NCBI RefSeq assembly: GCF_005930475.1
Contig: NZ_SJEW01000001.1
Location: 62,001-126,000, forward strand
Reading direction: 5' to 3'
Source of the DNA: Modestobacter altitudinis
GTDB lineage: Bacteria > Actinomycetota > Actinomycetes > Mycobacteriales > Geodermatophilaceae
Length of the DNA stretch: 64,000 bases
Numbering within the stretch: the stretch's first letter is position 1; each line of letters opens with the position of its first letter. Position numbers and translations under genes: made by a program. Shown here one piece after another: positions 1 through 9,464 of the stretch. A model generated the notes under the pieces. The model made no database searches and was not told where the DNA came from. It was given only the letters and a program-made list of their open reading frames with translations.

Positions 1-191
1 TTCTCTGTGTCCACGTCCGACACCGCGGACGTTAGGAGGACCCCCCGACAGTTCTGCTCGACCGACCTGCAGCGCTGCCCGCACCCGGTGCAGCACGCAC
101 CCCGGGCCGGTGCGCGCGCCACGCCGGGGCGCGGCCGGCTCCCGGCGTGGCGTCCCCCGGACTGTCGGACCCCCGACCTAGCGTCCGCTGC

Positions 192-2144
192 GTGCCGTCC
201 CACCCCGTTCCACCGCCGTTCCCGCCGGCCGCCACCGAGGGGGGTCCGCCGGCCTGGCGGCGGGTGGCGCTTCCCACAGCCGCTCCCGACCGGCCGCGCT
301 ACCTCCAGGCGACGATCGACGACATCGGGACGCCGCTGGCGGAGGTCACCTTCGTCGTGGTCGACCTGGAGACCACCGGCGGCTCACCGAAGGACAGCGC
401 CATCACCGAGATCGGCGCGGTGAAGGTCCGCGGCGGTCAGGTGCTGGGCGAGTTCCAGACCCTGGTGGACCCGGGCCGGGAGATCCCGCCCTACATCAGC
501 GTGCTGACCGGGATCACCTCGATGATGGTGGCCGCCGCTCCGCGCATCGACTCGGTCCTGCCGGCCTTCATGGAGTTCGCCCGGGGCACCGTGCTGGTCG
601 CCCACAACGCCCCCTTCGACCTCGGCTTCCTGCGCGCCGCGTGCGAGGAGACGGGCACGCCCTGGCCCACGTTCGCCTCGGTCGACACCGCCGTGCTGGC
701 CCGCCGGCTGCTCACCCGCGACGAGGTGCCCAACTGCAAGCTCGGCACCCTCGCCCCCTTCTTCTCGACCTCGACGCAGCCCTGCCACCGTGCCCTGGAC
801 GACGCCCGGGCCACCGTAGACGTGCTGCACGGTCTGTTCGAGCGGCTGGGCCCGCTGGGCGTCACCTCCCTGGAGGAGCTGTCCGGGCTGACCCGCCAGG
901 TCGACCCGCAGCGGCGGCGCAAGCGGCACCTGGCCGAGCACGTGCCCTCCGGACCGGGCGTCTACCTCTTCCGCGGGCCGCGTGACGAACCGCTCTACGT
1001 CGGCACGTCCAACGACTTGCGCACCAGGGTCCGCAGCTACTTCTCCGCCGGGGAGCAGCGCAGCCGGATGACCGAGATGATCGCGCTGGCCGAGCGGATC
1101 GAGGCGCTGCCGTGCGCGCACGACCTGGAGGCCGCCGTCCGGGAGCTGCGGCTCATCGCCGAGCACAAGCCCCGCTACAACCGCCGCTCGCGCTTCCCCG
1201 AGCGCGCCCTGTGGATCCGGCTGACCGACGAGGTCTTCCCGCGACTGTCGGTCGTCCGGCGCGTCCGGCCCGGCGCGGGCGTGTTCCTCGGCCCGTTCCC
1301 CGACCGGCGGGCCGCCGACGCCGCGGTCGCCGCCGTCCACGAGTCGCTGCCGCTGCGGCAGTGCACGTCCCGGCTGTCGCTGACCGTGCTGGGCACCGCC
1401 TGCGCGCTGGCCGGGATGGGCCGCTGCGGGGCGCCGTGCACCGGCGCGCAGAGCCGGGAGGACTACGCCTCGATCGCGGCGGTGTTCGCCGCGGCCGTCG
1501 ACTCCGACCCCCGCGACCTGGTCGCCCCCCTGCTGGACCGGGTCGAGCGACTGGCCGAGGAGGGCCGGTACGAGGACGCCGCGGTGCTCCGCGACCGGGT
1601 CGCCGTCCTGGTCCGGGCGGTGCGCCGGCGGCAGCGGCTGGAGTCGCTCGCGACCGTCCCCGAGTTCGTCATCGCCCGGCCCGACGGTGCCGGGGGCTGG
1701 CAGCTGTCCGTGGTGCGCCGGGGCCGGCTGGTGGCCGCCGGGGTGGCCGAGCGCGGCCGCTCCGTCCGGGGGTACCTGGCCGACCTCCGGACCACCGCCG
1801 AGACGCCCGTCGGCCCGGACGGCGAGCTCGCGGCCTCGGTCGACGAGACGGAGCTGGTGCTGCGCTGGATGGAGAAGCCGGGCACCCGGCTCGTCGACGT
1901 CACCGGCACCCTGGCCAGTCGCACCCCCGGCACCGGGCACTACAGCGACTTCCTGGCCCGGGTCGACGCCGGCCGGGCCGAACGCGACCCCTTCGCCGAC
2001 AACCGGTCGCTGAGCACCCGGGCACAGCCGGACCGGGTCACCCCGGGGCAGCCGGCGCCCCGGGCCGGACGCGGCGGACGGGGCGGCGGGCGGGCTGCGG
2101 CGCGACGCGGCCGGGTGGCCACCGGGCTAGCATCGCCGGCGTGA
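192..2144 (+). CDS. DEDDh exonuclease fused to UvrC-type GIY-YIG nuclease domain
   Basis: Two-domain DNA-processing protein of about 650 residues. The N-terminal half has the DEDDh exonuclease (DnaQ/epsilon-like) motifs: VDLETTG with the metal-binding Asp/Glu, then AHNAPFDLGFL, and HRALDDARAT with the late His and Asp. The second half starts with GPGVYLFRG and PLYVGTSNDLRTRVRSYF, a GIY-YIG fold as in UvrC, followed by a UvrB-binding-like UVR helix (EGRYEDAAVLRDRV). The UvrC C-terminal RNase H and HhH domains are absent. Mycobacterial Rv2191 has the same architecture and the same neighbours. The start at GTG 192 is chosen because TAGCGT (179-184) sits 7 nt upstream, a leaderless arrangement; GTG 264 is an alternative. 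It is likely an accessory DNA repair nuclease; the precise substrate is not known from sequence. Confidence 0.88.
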   Translation: MPSHPVPPPFPPAATEGGPPAWRRVALPTAAPDRPRYLQATIDDIGTPLAEVTFVVVDLETTGGSPKDSAITEIGAVKVRGGQVLGEFQTLVDPGREIPPYISVLTGITSMMVAAAPRIDSVLPAFMEFARGTVLVAHNAPFDLGFLRAACEETGTPWPTFASVDTAVLARRLLTRDEVPNCKLGTLAPFFSTSTQPCHRALDDARATVDVLHGLFERLGPLGVTSLEELSGLTRQVDPQRRRKRHLAEHVPSGPGVYLFRGPRDEPLYVGTSNDLRTRVRSYFSAGEQRSRMTEMIALAERIEALPCAHDLEAAVRELRLIAEHKPRYNRRSRFPERALWIRLTDEVFPRLSVVRRVRPGAGVFLGPFPDRRAADAAVAAVHESLPLRQCTSRLSLTVLGTACALAGMGRCGAPCTGAQSREDYASIAAVFAAAVDSDPRDLVAPLLDRVERLAEEGRYEDAAVLRDRVAVLVRAVRRRQRLESLATVPEFVIARPDGAGGWQLSVVRRGRLVAAGVAERGRSVRGYLADLRTTAETPVGPDGELAASVDETELVLRWMEKPGTRLVDVTGTLASRTPGTGHYSDFLARVDAGRAERDPFADNRSLSTRAQPDRVTPGQPAPRAGRGGRGGGRAAARRGRVATGLASPA

Positions 2145-2428
2145 TCACCGCCATCGTGATGATCGATGCCGCCACCGACTCGATCGGCGAGGTCGCCGAG
2201 GCCGTCGCGGCCCTGTCCGGGGTGAGCGAGGTCTACTCGGTCGCCGGGGACGTCGACCTGGTCGCCCTCGTCCGGGTGCACGAGTTCGACGACATCGCCG
2301 CCGTCGTCGCCGGGCAGATCAACAAGGTGCCCGGCGTCCTGGACACTGCGACCCACGTCGCCTTCCGGGCGTACTCCCGGCACGACCTGGAAGCGGCCTT
2401 CTCGATCGGCTTCGAGTCCGCCGACTAG
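2141..2428 (+). CDS. Lrp/AsnC-family ligand-binding (RAM) domain protein, stand-alone
   Basis: A 95-residue protein that is only the C-terminal effector-binding (RAM/ACT-like) domain of Lrp/AsnC regulators: ITAIVMIDAA, then VAALSGVSEVYSVAGDVDLVA and a closing beta-strand with TATHVAFRAY. No helix-turn-helix is present, so it does not bind DNA itself; such proteins form oligomers and bind amino acids. The GTG start overlaps the stop of the nuclease gene (GTGA), so the two are probably translationally coupled, although TAGCAT at 2128-2133 also gives it its own leaderless promoter. The convergent trpD next door suggests, but does not prove, an amino-acid sensing link. Confidence 0.85.
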   Translation: MITAIVMIDAATDSIGEVAEAVAALSGVSEVYSVAGDVDLVALVRVHEFDDIAAVVAGQINKVPGVLDTATHVAFRAYSRHDLEAAFSIGFESAD

Positions 2429-2450
2429 GGGGACCCCTGCGCAGGGGGCG

Positions 2451-3503
2451 TCAGGGCTGGTCGCGGGCAGCCCGGCTGACCCGGACCCACTCCTCCAGCT
2501 TGGCCGCGGCCCGGCCGTCGTCGACCGCCGCGGCGGCCCGCTCCAGACCACTGCCGAAGGCGTCGTGCAGCCGGGCACCCCGCGGGTCGAAGGCGGCCAG
2601 CGCCGCCGCCGCGTTGAGCAGGACCGCGTCGCGCACCGGCCCGTGGTCCCCGGCCACCAGCCGGCGGACCACCTCGGCGTTGTCCTCCGGGCCACCGCCG
2701 CGCAGCGCCCCTGGTGCCGAGAGCGGCAGCCCGAGCGCGGCCGGGTCCAGCCGCTCGGGGACCACCTCACCGTCGCGCACGACCCACACCGCCGACGTCG
2801 TGGTCGTGGTCAGCTCGTCCAGGCCGTCGTCGCCGCGGAACACCAGCGCCCGGGTGCCCCGCCGGGCCAGCACCTCGGCGAGCACCGGCGCCATCCGGGC
2901 GTCGGCGCAGCCGATCGCGGCCGCCACCGGACGGGCCGGGTTGGTCAGCGGCCCGAGGAAGTTGAAGACCGTGCCGATGCCCAGCTCCCGGCGGGGGACG
3001 GCGGCGTGCCGGAAACCGGGGTGGAAGACCGGTGCGAAGAAGAAGCCGATGCCCGCCTCCCGCACGCACCGGGCCACGGCGGGCGCCGGCAGGTCGATGA
3101 CCACCCCGAGGGCCTCGAGGACGTCCGCGGTGCCCGACCGCGACGACGCCGCGCGGTTGCCGTGCTTGGCCACCGGCGCACCGGCCGCGGCCGTGACGAC
3201 AGCGGCCATCGTCGAGATGTTCACCGTCTGGGCACCGTCCCCGCCGGTTCCCACGATGTCGACGCAGTCGACCGGCAGGGTCACCGGCGTGGCGAGGTCG
3301 ACCATCGTGGCGGCCAGCCCGGCGACCTCCTCCGGCGACTCGCCCTTGGCGCGGAGCGCGACCAGGAACCCGGCCACCTGCGTCGGGCTGGCCTCTCCGG
3401 TCATCACCTGCCGCATCGCCCAGCGGGTGTCCTCGGCGGTGAGGTCCTCGCTGCGGAGGAGCCGGGTCAGCAGGCCCGGCCACGTCGGGCTGGCGGCGGT
3501 CAC
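2451..3503 (-). CDS. trpD: Anthranilate phosphoribosyltransferase
   Basis: Second enzyme of tryptophan branch: transfers phosphoribosyl from PRPP to anthranilate. All hallmark motifs are present: the PRPP loop [14 protein letters not shown], the [12 protein letters not shown] anthranilate/PRPP segment, and the metal-binding DD/E region near [10 protein letters not shown]. Length (350 aa) is normal. As in mycobacteria it stands alone, away from other trp genes, beside the respiratory cluster. It starts five bases after the stop of the receiver-like gene 3509-3931 and is probably its operon partner. Cytoplasmic. Nothing is missing. Confidence 0.96.
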   Translation of the reverse strand: MTAASPTWPGLLTRLLRSEDLTAEDTRWAMRQVMTGEASPTQVAGFLVALRAKGESPEEVAGLAATMVDLATPVTLPVDCVDIVGTGGDGAQTVNISTMAAVVTAAAGAPVAKHGNRAASSRSGTADVLEALGVVIDLPAPAVARCVREAGIGFFFAPVFHPGFRHAAVPRRELGIGTVFNFLGPLTNPARPVAAAIGCADARMAPVLAEVLARRGTRALVFRGDDGLDELTTTTTSAVWVVRDGEVVPERLDPAALGLPLSAPGALRGGGPEDNAEVVRRLVAGDHGPVRDAVLLNAAAALAAFDPRGARLHDAFGSGLERAAAAVDDGRAAAKLEEWVRVSRAARDQP

Positions 3504-3508
3504 GCCGG

Positions 3509-3931
3509 TCAGCGGCGGACGGCGGGACGCTGCGCGAGACGCTCGCGCAGCAGCCCCGCCACCACGTCGGCCGCGACGAGCGGGTCGACGGGGTAGGCCA
3601 GCGTGCCGTCGGCCAGCGACCAGTGCGCGAGCCAGCGGTCGGCCTGGCGGGCGATGAGCACCACCAGCGAGGGGCAGTCGGCGATCTCGTGCTTCAGCTG
3701 CCGGGCGATGCCCATGCCGCCGGTGGGCTGGGCCTCGCCGTCGAGCAGGCAGAGGTCGATCCCGCCGCCGTCGACCGCGGCGACGACCTCGTCACCGGTG
3801 GCACACTCCACGTACGTGAGGGGTCCCACGTCCGGCGCCGGCGAACGGCCGAGTGCGGTGCGGACGGCGGCGCGGACCTCGGCCCGCTGGCTGAAGACGA
3901 GCACGGTGGCCGGTGCGGCGTCGAGGCTCAC
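3509..3931 (-). CDS. Receiver-like (CheY-fold) protein, orphan
   Basis: A 140-residue single-domain protein resembling response-regulator receivers: a hydrophobic beta1 ([13 protein letters not shown]), an Asp in the beta3 position ([17 protein letters not shown]) and a beta4 strand with [13 protein letters not shown]. The usual acidic pair after beta1 is replaced by SQR and the beta5 Lys is not evident, so canonical phosphorylation is doubtful. It has no output domain. TAGGCT lies 7 nt upstream of the GTG start (leaderless). It precedes trpD by 5 bp. A similar small protein flanks this locus in other actinobacteria; function unknown. Confidence 0.78.
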   Translation of the reverse strand: MSLDAAPATVLVFSQRAEVRAAVRTALGRSPAPDVGPLTYVECATGDEVVAAVDGGGIDLCLLDGEAQPTGGMGIARQLKHEIADCPSLVVLIARQADRWLAHWSLADGTLAYPVDPLVAADVVAGLLRERLAQRPAVRR

Positions 3932-4078
3932 CCGGGGGAGCCTAGTGGCAGGCGTGGACGACGCGAGGGCCGTGGCTCACCGGGCCGTGCGGCACCCGGT
4001 GCCAGCCCCCGCCGGGAGACGCGCCGTCCGCGGCCACCCCACGTCGTGGACGACCTGTCCCGATGCCATGATGAGCCC

Positions 4079-4693
4079 GTGACAACGGCCCCCGTGGCGA
4101 GCAGCACCTTCGACACCTCGCGGGTGCACTCCCTGACTCGACCGAACATGGTCAGCGTCGGCACGATCGTCTGGCTCGCCAGCGAGCTGATGTTCTTCGC
4201 CGGACTGTTCGCCATGTACTTCACCTCGCGCGCGCGAGCCACCGGTGGTTGGCCGCCGGAGCCCACCGAGCTCGACGTCCCCTACGCCCTGTTCTTCACG
4301 CTGATCCTGGTGCTCTCCTCGGTCACCTGTCAGTACGGCGTGTTCGCGGCGGAGATCGGCAACGTCTACGGGCTGCGACGCTGGTTCACCATCACCTTCG
4401 TGATGGGCCTCGCCTTCGTGCTGGGTCAGGCGAACGAGTACCGGAACCTGATCATGAACCACGACACGACGATCGCGTCCTCGACGTACGGCTCGGTCTT
4501 CTACCTGACCACCGGTTTCCACGCGCTGCACGTCATCGGTGGCCTCGTCGCCTTCGTCTTCGTGCTCATCCGGTCCACCATGGGCCGTTTCACTCCTGCC
4601 CAGGCGACCTCGGCGATCGTGGTGTCCTACTACTGGCACTTCGTCGACGTCGTGTGGGTCGGTCTCTTCATCACGATTTACCTGATCAAGTAG
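4079..4693 (+). CDS. ctaE: Cytochrome c oxidase subunit III (aa3)
   Basis: Membrane subunit III of the aa3-type terminal oxidase, 204 residues with five hydrophobic helices, matching the short actinobacterial form. Recognisable subunit III segments are [26 protein letters not shown] and the [10 protein letters not shown] and [11 protein letters not shown] motifs. It opens the ctaE-qcrC-qcrA-qcrB operon, 8 bp before qcrC, so oxidase and bcc genes are co-transcribed as expected for the III2-IV2 supercomplex. The GTG start overlaps the stop of a four-codon upstream ORF (ATG 4068), possibly a coupling device. Confidence 0.96.
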   Translation: MTTAPVASSTFDTSRVHSLTRPNMVSVGTIVWLASELMFFAGLFAMYFTSRARATGGWPPEPTELDVPYALFFTLILVLSSVTCQYGVFAAEIGNVYGLRRWFTITFVMGLAFVLGQANEYRNLIMNHDTTIASSTYGSVFYLTTGFHALHVIGGLVAFVFVLIRSTMGRFTPAQATSAIVVSYYWHFVDVVWVGLFITIYLIK

Positions 4694-4701
4694 GGAACCG
4701 G

Positions 4702-5583
4702 GTGTCCACACCGAACGCCTCCTCCGTCGCTCCTCCCGAGGGCGGCCGCCGCGGGCTGTTCCGCCGTCGTCCGGCGGTCGGCACCCCGGCCGCCGCGGCG
4801 CGGGACCGCCGACGCTCCAAGCAGCGCCGCCGCCTGGCCAACGTGGCCGGGCTGATGGCTGCGCTCGTGCTGACCGGGGTGGGCTACTCCGCGCTCGCCC
4901 CGGGCGCCAGCGCCGCCGACGACCCGACCGGCAACCCGTCGAACGCCGTCGAGGCCGGTCGCGAGCTCTACACGCGCAGCTGCATCACCTGCCACGGGTC
5001 CAACCTGGAGGGCATCCCGGGCCGCGGTCCCTCGCTCATCGGGGTCGGCGAGGCCGCCGTCTACTTCCAGGTGCACACCGGGCGCATGCCCCTGGTCCGC
5101 CAGGAGGCACAGGCTCCCGAGCGCCCGCCGATCTTCTCCGAGGAGGAGATCGACCAGCTGATGGCCTACATCCAGGAGAACGGCGGCGGTCCGACCCTGC
5201 CCTCGGGTGACCTCCGGGCCGGCGACCTGGCCGAGGGCGGCGAGCTCTTCCGGCTCAACTGCGCCCAGTGCCACAACTTCGCCGGCGAGGGCGGCGCGCT
5301 CTCCTCCGGGAAGCGGGCTCCCTCGCTGCGCGAGGCCAGCGACATGGTCATCTACTCGGCGATGCTGTCCGGGCCGGAGAACATGCCGGTCTTCGGGGAC
5401 AACCAGCTCAGCCCGGACGAGAAGCGCTCCATCATCAACTACGTGCAGACCCTCAAGGCCCAGGCCGACCCCGGTGGCGCCGGCATCGGCCGGGTCGGCC
5501 CGGTCGCCGAGGGCCTGGTCATCTGGGTCGTCGGCATCGGCGCCCTGCTCTTCGGGATCTTCTGGATGGGGACCAAGGCGTGA
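4702..5583 (+). CDS. qcrC: Cytochrome bc1 complex dihaem cytochrome c subunit
   Basis: Dihaem cytochrome cc of the actinobacterial bcc complex, which replaces soluble cytochrome c and passes electrons directly to the CuA of the aa3 oxidase. Two haem c motifs are visible, CITCH (Cys94-His98) and CAQCH (Cys187-His191). A basic N-terminus is followed by a signal/anchor helix (GLMAALVLTGVGYSALAPGA) and the C-terminus ends in a membrane helix (GLVIWVVGIGALLFGIFWMG). Length 293 residues is usual. The stop overlaps the qcrA start (GTGA). Confidence 0.96.
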   Translation: MSTPNASSVAPPEGGRRGLFRRRPAVGTPAAAARDRRRSKQRRRLANVAGLMAALVLTGVGYSALAPGASAADDPTGNPSNAVEAGRELYTRSCITCHGSNLEGIPGRGPSLIGVGEAAVYFQVHTGRMPLVRQEAQAPERPPIFSEEEIDQLMAYIQENGGGPTLPSGDLRAGDLAEGGELFRLNCAQCHNFAGEGGALSSGKRAPSLREASDMVIYSAMLSGPENMPVFGDNQLSPDEKRSIINYVQTLKAQADPGGAGIGRVGPVAEGLVIWVVGIGALLFGIFWMGTKA

Positions 5584-6698
5584 GCACCACCGACCACTCC
5601 CGCCCCGGCTCGGCCGGCGGCGCGGACGAGCCGGGCCAGCTGCACGGCGGTCCGGACGACGACTACAGCCCCGCGCAGCTCGCCGCGATGGACCGCACCG
5701 AGCTGGACCGGCTGGGTGCGCGCTACGACGGCGTCGAGGTCCTGCACGTCGAGCCCGTCGCCCCGCCCGGCTCGCCGCTGGACAAGAAGAACACCCGCCA
5801 GGTGACCCTGTGGTTCGCCCTCGCCGCGCTGTTCGCGGTGGCCTTCGTCGTCGTCTACGCAGGCTCCGGCTGGTTCCTCCCCACCTGGGCGTGGACGACG
5901 GGTTCCAGCACCTGGAGCGCGCTCTACACCCCGCTGCTCGGCGCGCTGTTCGGGCTGTCGATGATCTCCATCGGCATCGGCCTGGTCCTGTACGTCAAGA
6001 AGCTGCTGCCACACGAGACGGCCGTGCAGGACAAGCACGACGGCTCGCACTTCGACCGGGTGACCACCGGCGCCACGCTGATGGGCGGCCTCGACAACTC
6101 CGGTCTCCCCCGCCGCAAGATGCTGTCGGGGGTCCTCGGGGTGCTGGGGCTGGCCTTCGGCGCCATGCTGGTGTCCCTGCTGGGCGGGTTCATCAAGAAC
6201 CCGAACAAGGGCAACCCGCTGGGGACCACACCCTGGGCCGACGGGCTGCGGCTGCTCCGTGACGACGGCACACCGGTCCGCCCCGGTGACCAGGTCGCCG
6301 GTTCGCTGGCCACCGTCTTCCCGTCCGTGGCGGGTGGCAACAAGGCCTACGACGCCGCCGTCATCCTGATCCGGCTCCGTCCGGAGCAGCTGACCGAGCT
6401 GAGGATCCCAGCCGGCCAGGAGGACTTCGGCTACGGCGACTACGTCGCCTACTCCAAGATCTGCACGCACGCCGGCTGCCCGGTGTCGCTGTACGAGCAG
6501 GAGACGAACCGGATCCTGTGCCCCTGCCACCAGTCGCAGTTCGACGTGACCGATGGCGCCAAGCCGGTCTTCGGGCCGGCCACCCGCCCGCTCCCCCAAC
6601 TCCCGATTACCGTGGATGATGAGGGTTACTTCGTCGCGCGAGGGGACTTCCCGGCGCCCGTCGGACCGTCGTTCTGGAACATGGGGAGGCTCGGCTGA
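5580..6698 (+). CDS. qcrA: Cytochrome bc1 complex Rieske iron-sulfur subunit
   Basis: Rieske [2Fe-2S] subunit of menaquinol:cytochrome c reductase. The cluster ligands are in CTHAGC (about residue 295) and CPCHQSQFD (about 315), including the two Cys, two His and the disulfide Cys pair. Three membrane helices precede the cluster domain ([58 protein letters not shown]), the actinobacterial three-helix form rather than the usual single anchor. GTG start overlaps the qcrC stop; the stop shares one base with the qcrB ATG. Confidence 0.97.
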   Translation: MSTTDHSRPGSAGGADEPGQLHGGPDDDYSPAQLAAMDRTELDRLGARYDGVEVLHVEPVAPPGSPLDKKNTRQVTLWFALAALFAVAFVVVYAGSGWFLPTWAWTTGSSTWSALYTPLLGALFGLSMISIGIGLVLYVKKLLPHETAVQDKHDGSHFDRVTTGATLMGGLDNSGLPRRKMLSGVLGVLGLAFGAMLVSLLGGFIKNPNKGNPLGTTPWADGLRLLRDDGTPVRPGDQVAGSLATVFPSVAGGNKAYDAAVILIRLRPEQLTELRIPAGQEDFGYGDYVAYSKICTHAGCPVSLYEQETNRILCPCHQSQFDVTDGAKPVFGPATRPLPQLPITVDDEGYFVARGDFPAPVGPSFWNMGRLG

Positions 6699-8389
6699 TG
6701 GCGACCAACACTGTGCCCGGTCCGCGGGTCGGTCAGCCGACCTCGCTCGCCGGGAAGGCGGCCTTCGAGGTCGACGACCGGCTGATCGTGGCCGGGCCCG
6801 TCCGGCGGACGCTGAACAAGGTCTTCCCGGACCACTGGTCCTTCCTGCTCGGGGAGATCGCGCTCTACTCGTTCATCGTCCTGCTGCTGTCCGGCACCTG
6901 GCTGACGTTCTTCTACGACGCCTCCATGAAGGAGGTCATCTACGACGGGACGTACGCCCCGCTGCGCGGCATCGAGATGTCCGCGGCCTACGAGTCGACG
7001 CTGAACATCTCCTTCGACGTCCGCGGTGGCCTGCTGATCCGGCAGATGCACCACTGGGCCGCGCTGCTGTTCGTGGCCTCGATCGTCGTCCACCTGCTGC
7101 GCATCTTCTTCACCGGCGCGTTTCGCCGGCCGCGTGAGACCAACTGGTTCATCGGCGTCACCCTGCTGGTGCTGGCCATGCTCGAGGGCTTCGCCGGCTA
7201 CACCCTCCCCGACGACCTGCTCTCCGGCGGTGGGCTGCGGATCTTCTCCGCCGTCTTCCTGTCGATCCCGGTGATCGGGACCTGGGTCTACTTCACCGTC
7301 TTCGGTGGTGACTTCCCCGGAGAGGTGATCATCGGTCGGCTGTACATCCTGCACGTGCTGATCATCCCGGCGATCCTGCTGGGCCTGATCGCGCTGCACC
7401 TGCTCATCCTGGTCAAGCAGAAGCACACCCAGTTCCCCGGAGCGGGGCGGACCGAGCACAACGTCGTCGGCAACCGGCTGTTCCCGACCTTCGCCGCCAA
7501 GGCGACCGGCCTGCTGTTCATCGTGGTCGGGCTGTGCGCCGCGCTCGGTGGCCTGGTGCAGATCAACCCGATCTGGCTGCTGGGTCCGTACAACCCTGCG
7601 CAGGTGACCGCCGGGTCCCAGCCCGACTGGTACATCGGCTTCGTCGACGGTGGCGCCCGGATCTTCCCCCCGTGGGAGATCGTGCTGTGGGGATACCACA
7701 TCCCGCCGGTCTTCTGGGGCGCCCTCGGCCTCCCCGGCCTGATGTTCGGTGCGCTGGCGCTCTACCCGGTCCTCGAGCGCGTGCTCACCAAGGACACCGC
7801 CAGCCACCACCTGCTGCAGCGCCCGCGCGACGTCCCGGTGCGGACCTCGCTCGGCGCGATGGCCGTCACCGCCTACGTCGTGCTCTGGATCTCCGGTGGC
7901 AACGACCTGATCGCCGACAAGTTCGACCTGAGCCTGAACGCGATGATCTGGTTCGGCCGGATCGGCTTCCTGACGCTGCCGCCCATCGCCTACTGGGCCA
8001 CCTACCGGATCTGCATCGGCCTCGAGCGGCACGACCGCGAGGTGCTCGAGCACGGCATCGAGACCGGTGTCATCCGGCGGCTGCCCAGCGGTGAGTTCAT
8101 CGAGGTGCACCAGCCGCTGGGGCCGGTGGACGAGCACGGCCACGGCCAGCTCGCCTACGGTGGCGCCTCGGTGCCCAAGAAGATGAACCAGGTCGGTGGC
8201 GCCCGCCGCGCGATCCGGGGCTTCTTCAAGCCGATCGAGGAGCCGGCCGAGGTCCAGCGGCAGGCCGAGATCGAGGCCCGCGGCCTCGAGTCCGAGCAGG
8301 CCAGCCGCCGCGAGCTGACCGGCTCGGGTCGTCCGTCCGAGGGTGGCCGCCCGTCCGAGGGTGGTCGACCGCAGGACCCGCGCGACTGA
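6698..8389 (+). CDS. qcrB: Cytochrome bc1 complex cytochrome b subunit
   Basis: Membrane-embedded cytochrome b that oxidises menaquinol, 563 residues. Haem-binding His residues sit in [11 protein letters not shown] and IHLL-type helices ([27 protein letters not shown]), and the Qo-site motif appears as [11 protein letters not shown] with the following PDWY. The C-terminal cytoplasmic tail is hydrophilic and ends in a near-perfect GRPSEG repeat. Closing gene of the ctaE-qcrCAB operon; a strong hairpin follows at 8408-8449. It is the target of bcc inhibitors in mycobacteria (established for the family). Confidence 0.97.
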   Translation: MATNTVPGPRVGQPTSLAGKAAFEVDDRLIVAGPVRRTLNKVFPDHWSFLLGEIALYSFIVLLLSGTWLTFFYDASMKEVIYDGTYAPLRGIEMSAAYESTLNISFDVRGGLLIRQMHHWAALLFVASIVVHLLRIFFTGAFRRPRETNWFIGVTLLVLAMLEGFAGYTLPDDLLSGGGLRIFSAVFLSIPVIGTWVYFTVFGGDFPGEVIIGRLYILHVLIIPAILLGLIALHLLILVKQKHTQFPGAGRTEHNVVGNRLFPTFAAKATGLLFIVVGLCAALGGLVQINPIWLLGPYNPAQVTAGSQPDWYIGFVDGGARIFPPWEIVLWGYHIPPVFWGALGLPGLMFGALALYPVLERVLTKDTASHHLLQRPRDVPVRTSLGAMAVTAYVVLWISGGNDLIADKFDLSLNAMIWFGRIGFLTLPPIAYWATYRICIGLERHDREVLEHGIETGVIRRLPSGEFIEVHQPLGPVDEHGHGQLAYGGASVPKKMNQVGGARRAIRGFFKPIEEPAEVQRQAEIEARGLESEQASRRELTGSGRPSEGGRPSEGGRPQDPRD

Positions 8390-8407
8390 TCAGCACGCAG
8401 CACCACC

Positions 8408-8449
8408 CAGCAGGGGCCCCGGCGGAACACTCCGCCGGGGCCCCTGCTG
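8408..8449 (+). terminator. Terminator hairpin after qcrB
   Basis: A perfect 19-bp inverted repeat (CAGCAGGGGCCCC... arms 8408-8426 and 8431-8449) with a four-base loop ACAC, 18 bp past the qcrB stop. No T-run follows, as is normal for high-GC actinobacteria. It ends the respiratory operon. Confidence 0.85.
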
Positions 8450-8980
8450 CGTTGCAGGCAGAGCTGGTCGAGCCCGTCGTCCACCCCTGGCCCCGACCTG
8501 ACGGGTGCCCGGGACCGCGGGACGGGGTGCTACCGGCCACCGCAGGATGAATGAGGCCGGCACGTGCGTGGGCTCGTGTCGGCTCCCAAGGCCGGTCCAG
8601 CGGGTCCGCCCGTGAGCAGCTCGCGGGACTCCCGGACGCCCTCCTGTCTGCCGCAGCCTCGCTCCTGCCGCCGGCCCGGACCATGACCGGCGCCGCTGCT
8701 CTCGCGGCCGCGACGCCTCGGCGCCGTGCCGACCTGCCGGCACCCGGGACGGCCGTCGGCCATCACGGCACCGGCCTGCTGTCAGCCGACGGGAGGCCTG
8801 CTGGCCCCCTCCCCCGTCCTGGTGGTCGGTAGGACGACCTGACGGCGCTGCGTCGTGCCACTGCCCCGCCGCGACCAGGTCGGTGCCCCCCCGGGTGACG
8901 GCAGGTCGGCAGGCCGCTGTGCGGCGTCTCAGCGGGCGCGACGGGGCCGGCCGGTGCCCACCCACACCCCGGACACGCGT
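8450..8980. other. Non-coding gap between convergent respiratory operons
   Basis: About 530 bp without a convincing gene. Open frames here on both strands have arginine- and proline-rich, low-complexity translations, no start signals, and no recognised domain. No RNA gene or repeat copy was recognised. In mycobacteria other membrane genes (for example mmpS3) occupy the equivalent position, so this could be decayed sequence. Confidence 0.5.
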
Positions 8981-9010
8981 CGGGGCCCCTCCCAGCTGGG
9001 AAGGGCCCCG
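8981..9010 (-). terminator. Terminator hairpin after ctaF
   Basis: Inverted repeat with 13-bp arms (8981-8993 and 8998-9010, one mismatch) around an AGCT centre, lying 22 bp beyond the ctaF stop on the minus strand. Its GGGGCCC core is like that of the qcrB terminator on the opposite side of the gap. Confidence 0.8.
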
Positions 9011-9032
9011 ACCCGCTGCGGTGGTGCCGCGA

Positions 9033-9431
9033 TCAGTGCGCGTTCTGCCCGACGTAGTACTCGAAGAGCAGGCCGCCGATGGTGAGCAGCAGCGCGGCTC
9101 CGGCGATGGCGATCAGCCACGGGTAGTAGAACGCCAGCGCCAGGCCCATCAGGCCGGCGGAGAGCGCCAGGCCGAAGGGCCAGTAGCTGCCCGGGCTGAA
9201 GAAGCCCAGCTCGCCGGCACCGTCGGCGATCTCGGCGTCCTTGGAGTCCTCGGGGCGGGCGTCGATCCGTCGGCTGACGAACCAGAAGAAGCCACCGATG
9301 AGCGCGGTCAGCCCGGCGGACAGGGCCAGCGCCGTGGTGCCGACCGGCTCCTGGGCCCAGAAGCCGTAGACCACGGCGGAGGCGATGCAGAACACCGCGA
9401 TCAAGTTGAAGATGAGCGCTTCGACCTTCAC
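9033..9431 (-). CDS. ctaF: Cytochrome c oxidase subunit IV (actinobacterial)
   Basis: Small membrane subunit of the aa3 oxidase, 132 residues with four predicted helices in two pairs (ALIFNLIAVFCIASAVVYGF, TALALSAGLTALIGGFFWFV, PFGLALSAGLMGLALAFYY, WLIAIAGAALLLTIGGLLF). The intervening FSPGSYWP segment is characteristic of actinobacterial subunit IV. GTG start has a GGAGGA ribosome site 6 nt upstream. Follows ctaC by 33 bp in the same transcription unit. Confidence 0.93.
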   Translation of the reverse strand: MKVEALIFNLIAVFCIASAVVYGFWAQEPVGTTALALSAGLTALIGGFFWFVSRRIDARPEDSKDAEIADGAGELGFFSPGSYWPFGLALSAGLMGLALAFYYPWLIAIAGAALLLTIGGLLFEYYVGQNAH

Positions 9432-9464
9432 GGCCGGTCCTCCAGGTGCTGCAGGGTGATCGGG

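Noticed and set aside
1-191. Gene before the nuclease
   Set aside because: Frames at 7-423 and 32-277 have no domain or start signal; the stretch holds only the TAGCGT promoter.
8390-8965. 191-codon minus-strand open frame in the gap after qcrB
   Set aside because: Arg/Pro-rich, low-complexity translation, runs through the qcrB terminator, no start signal.
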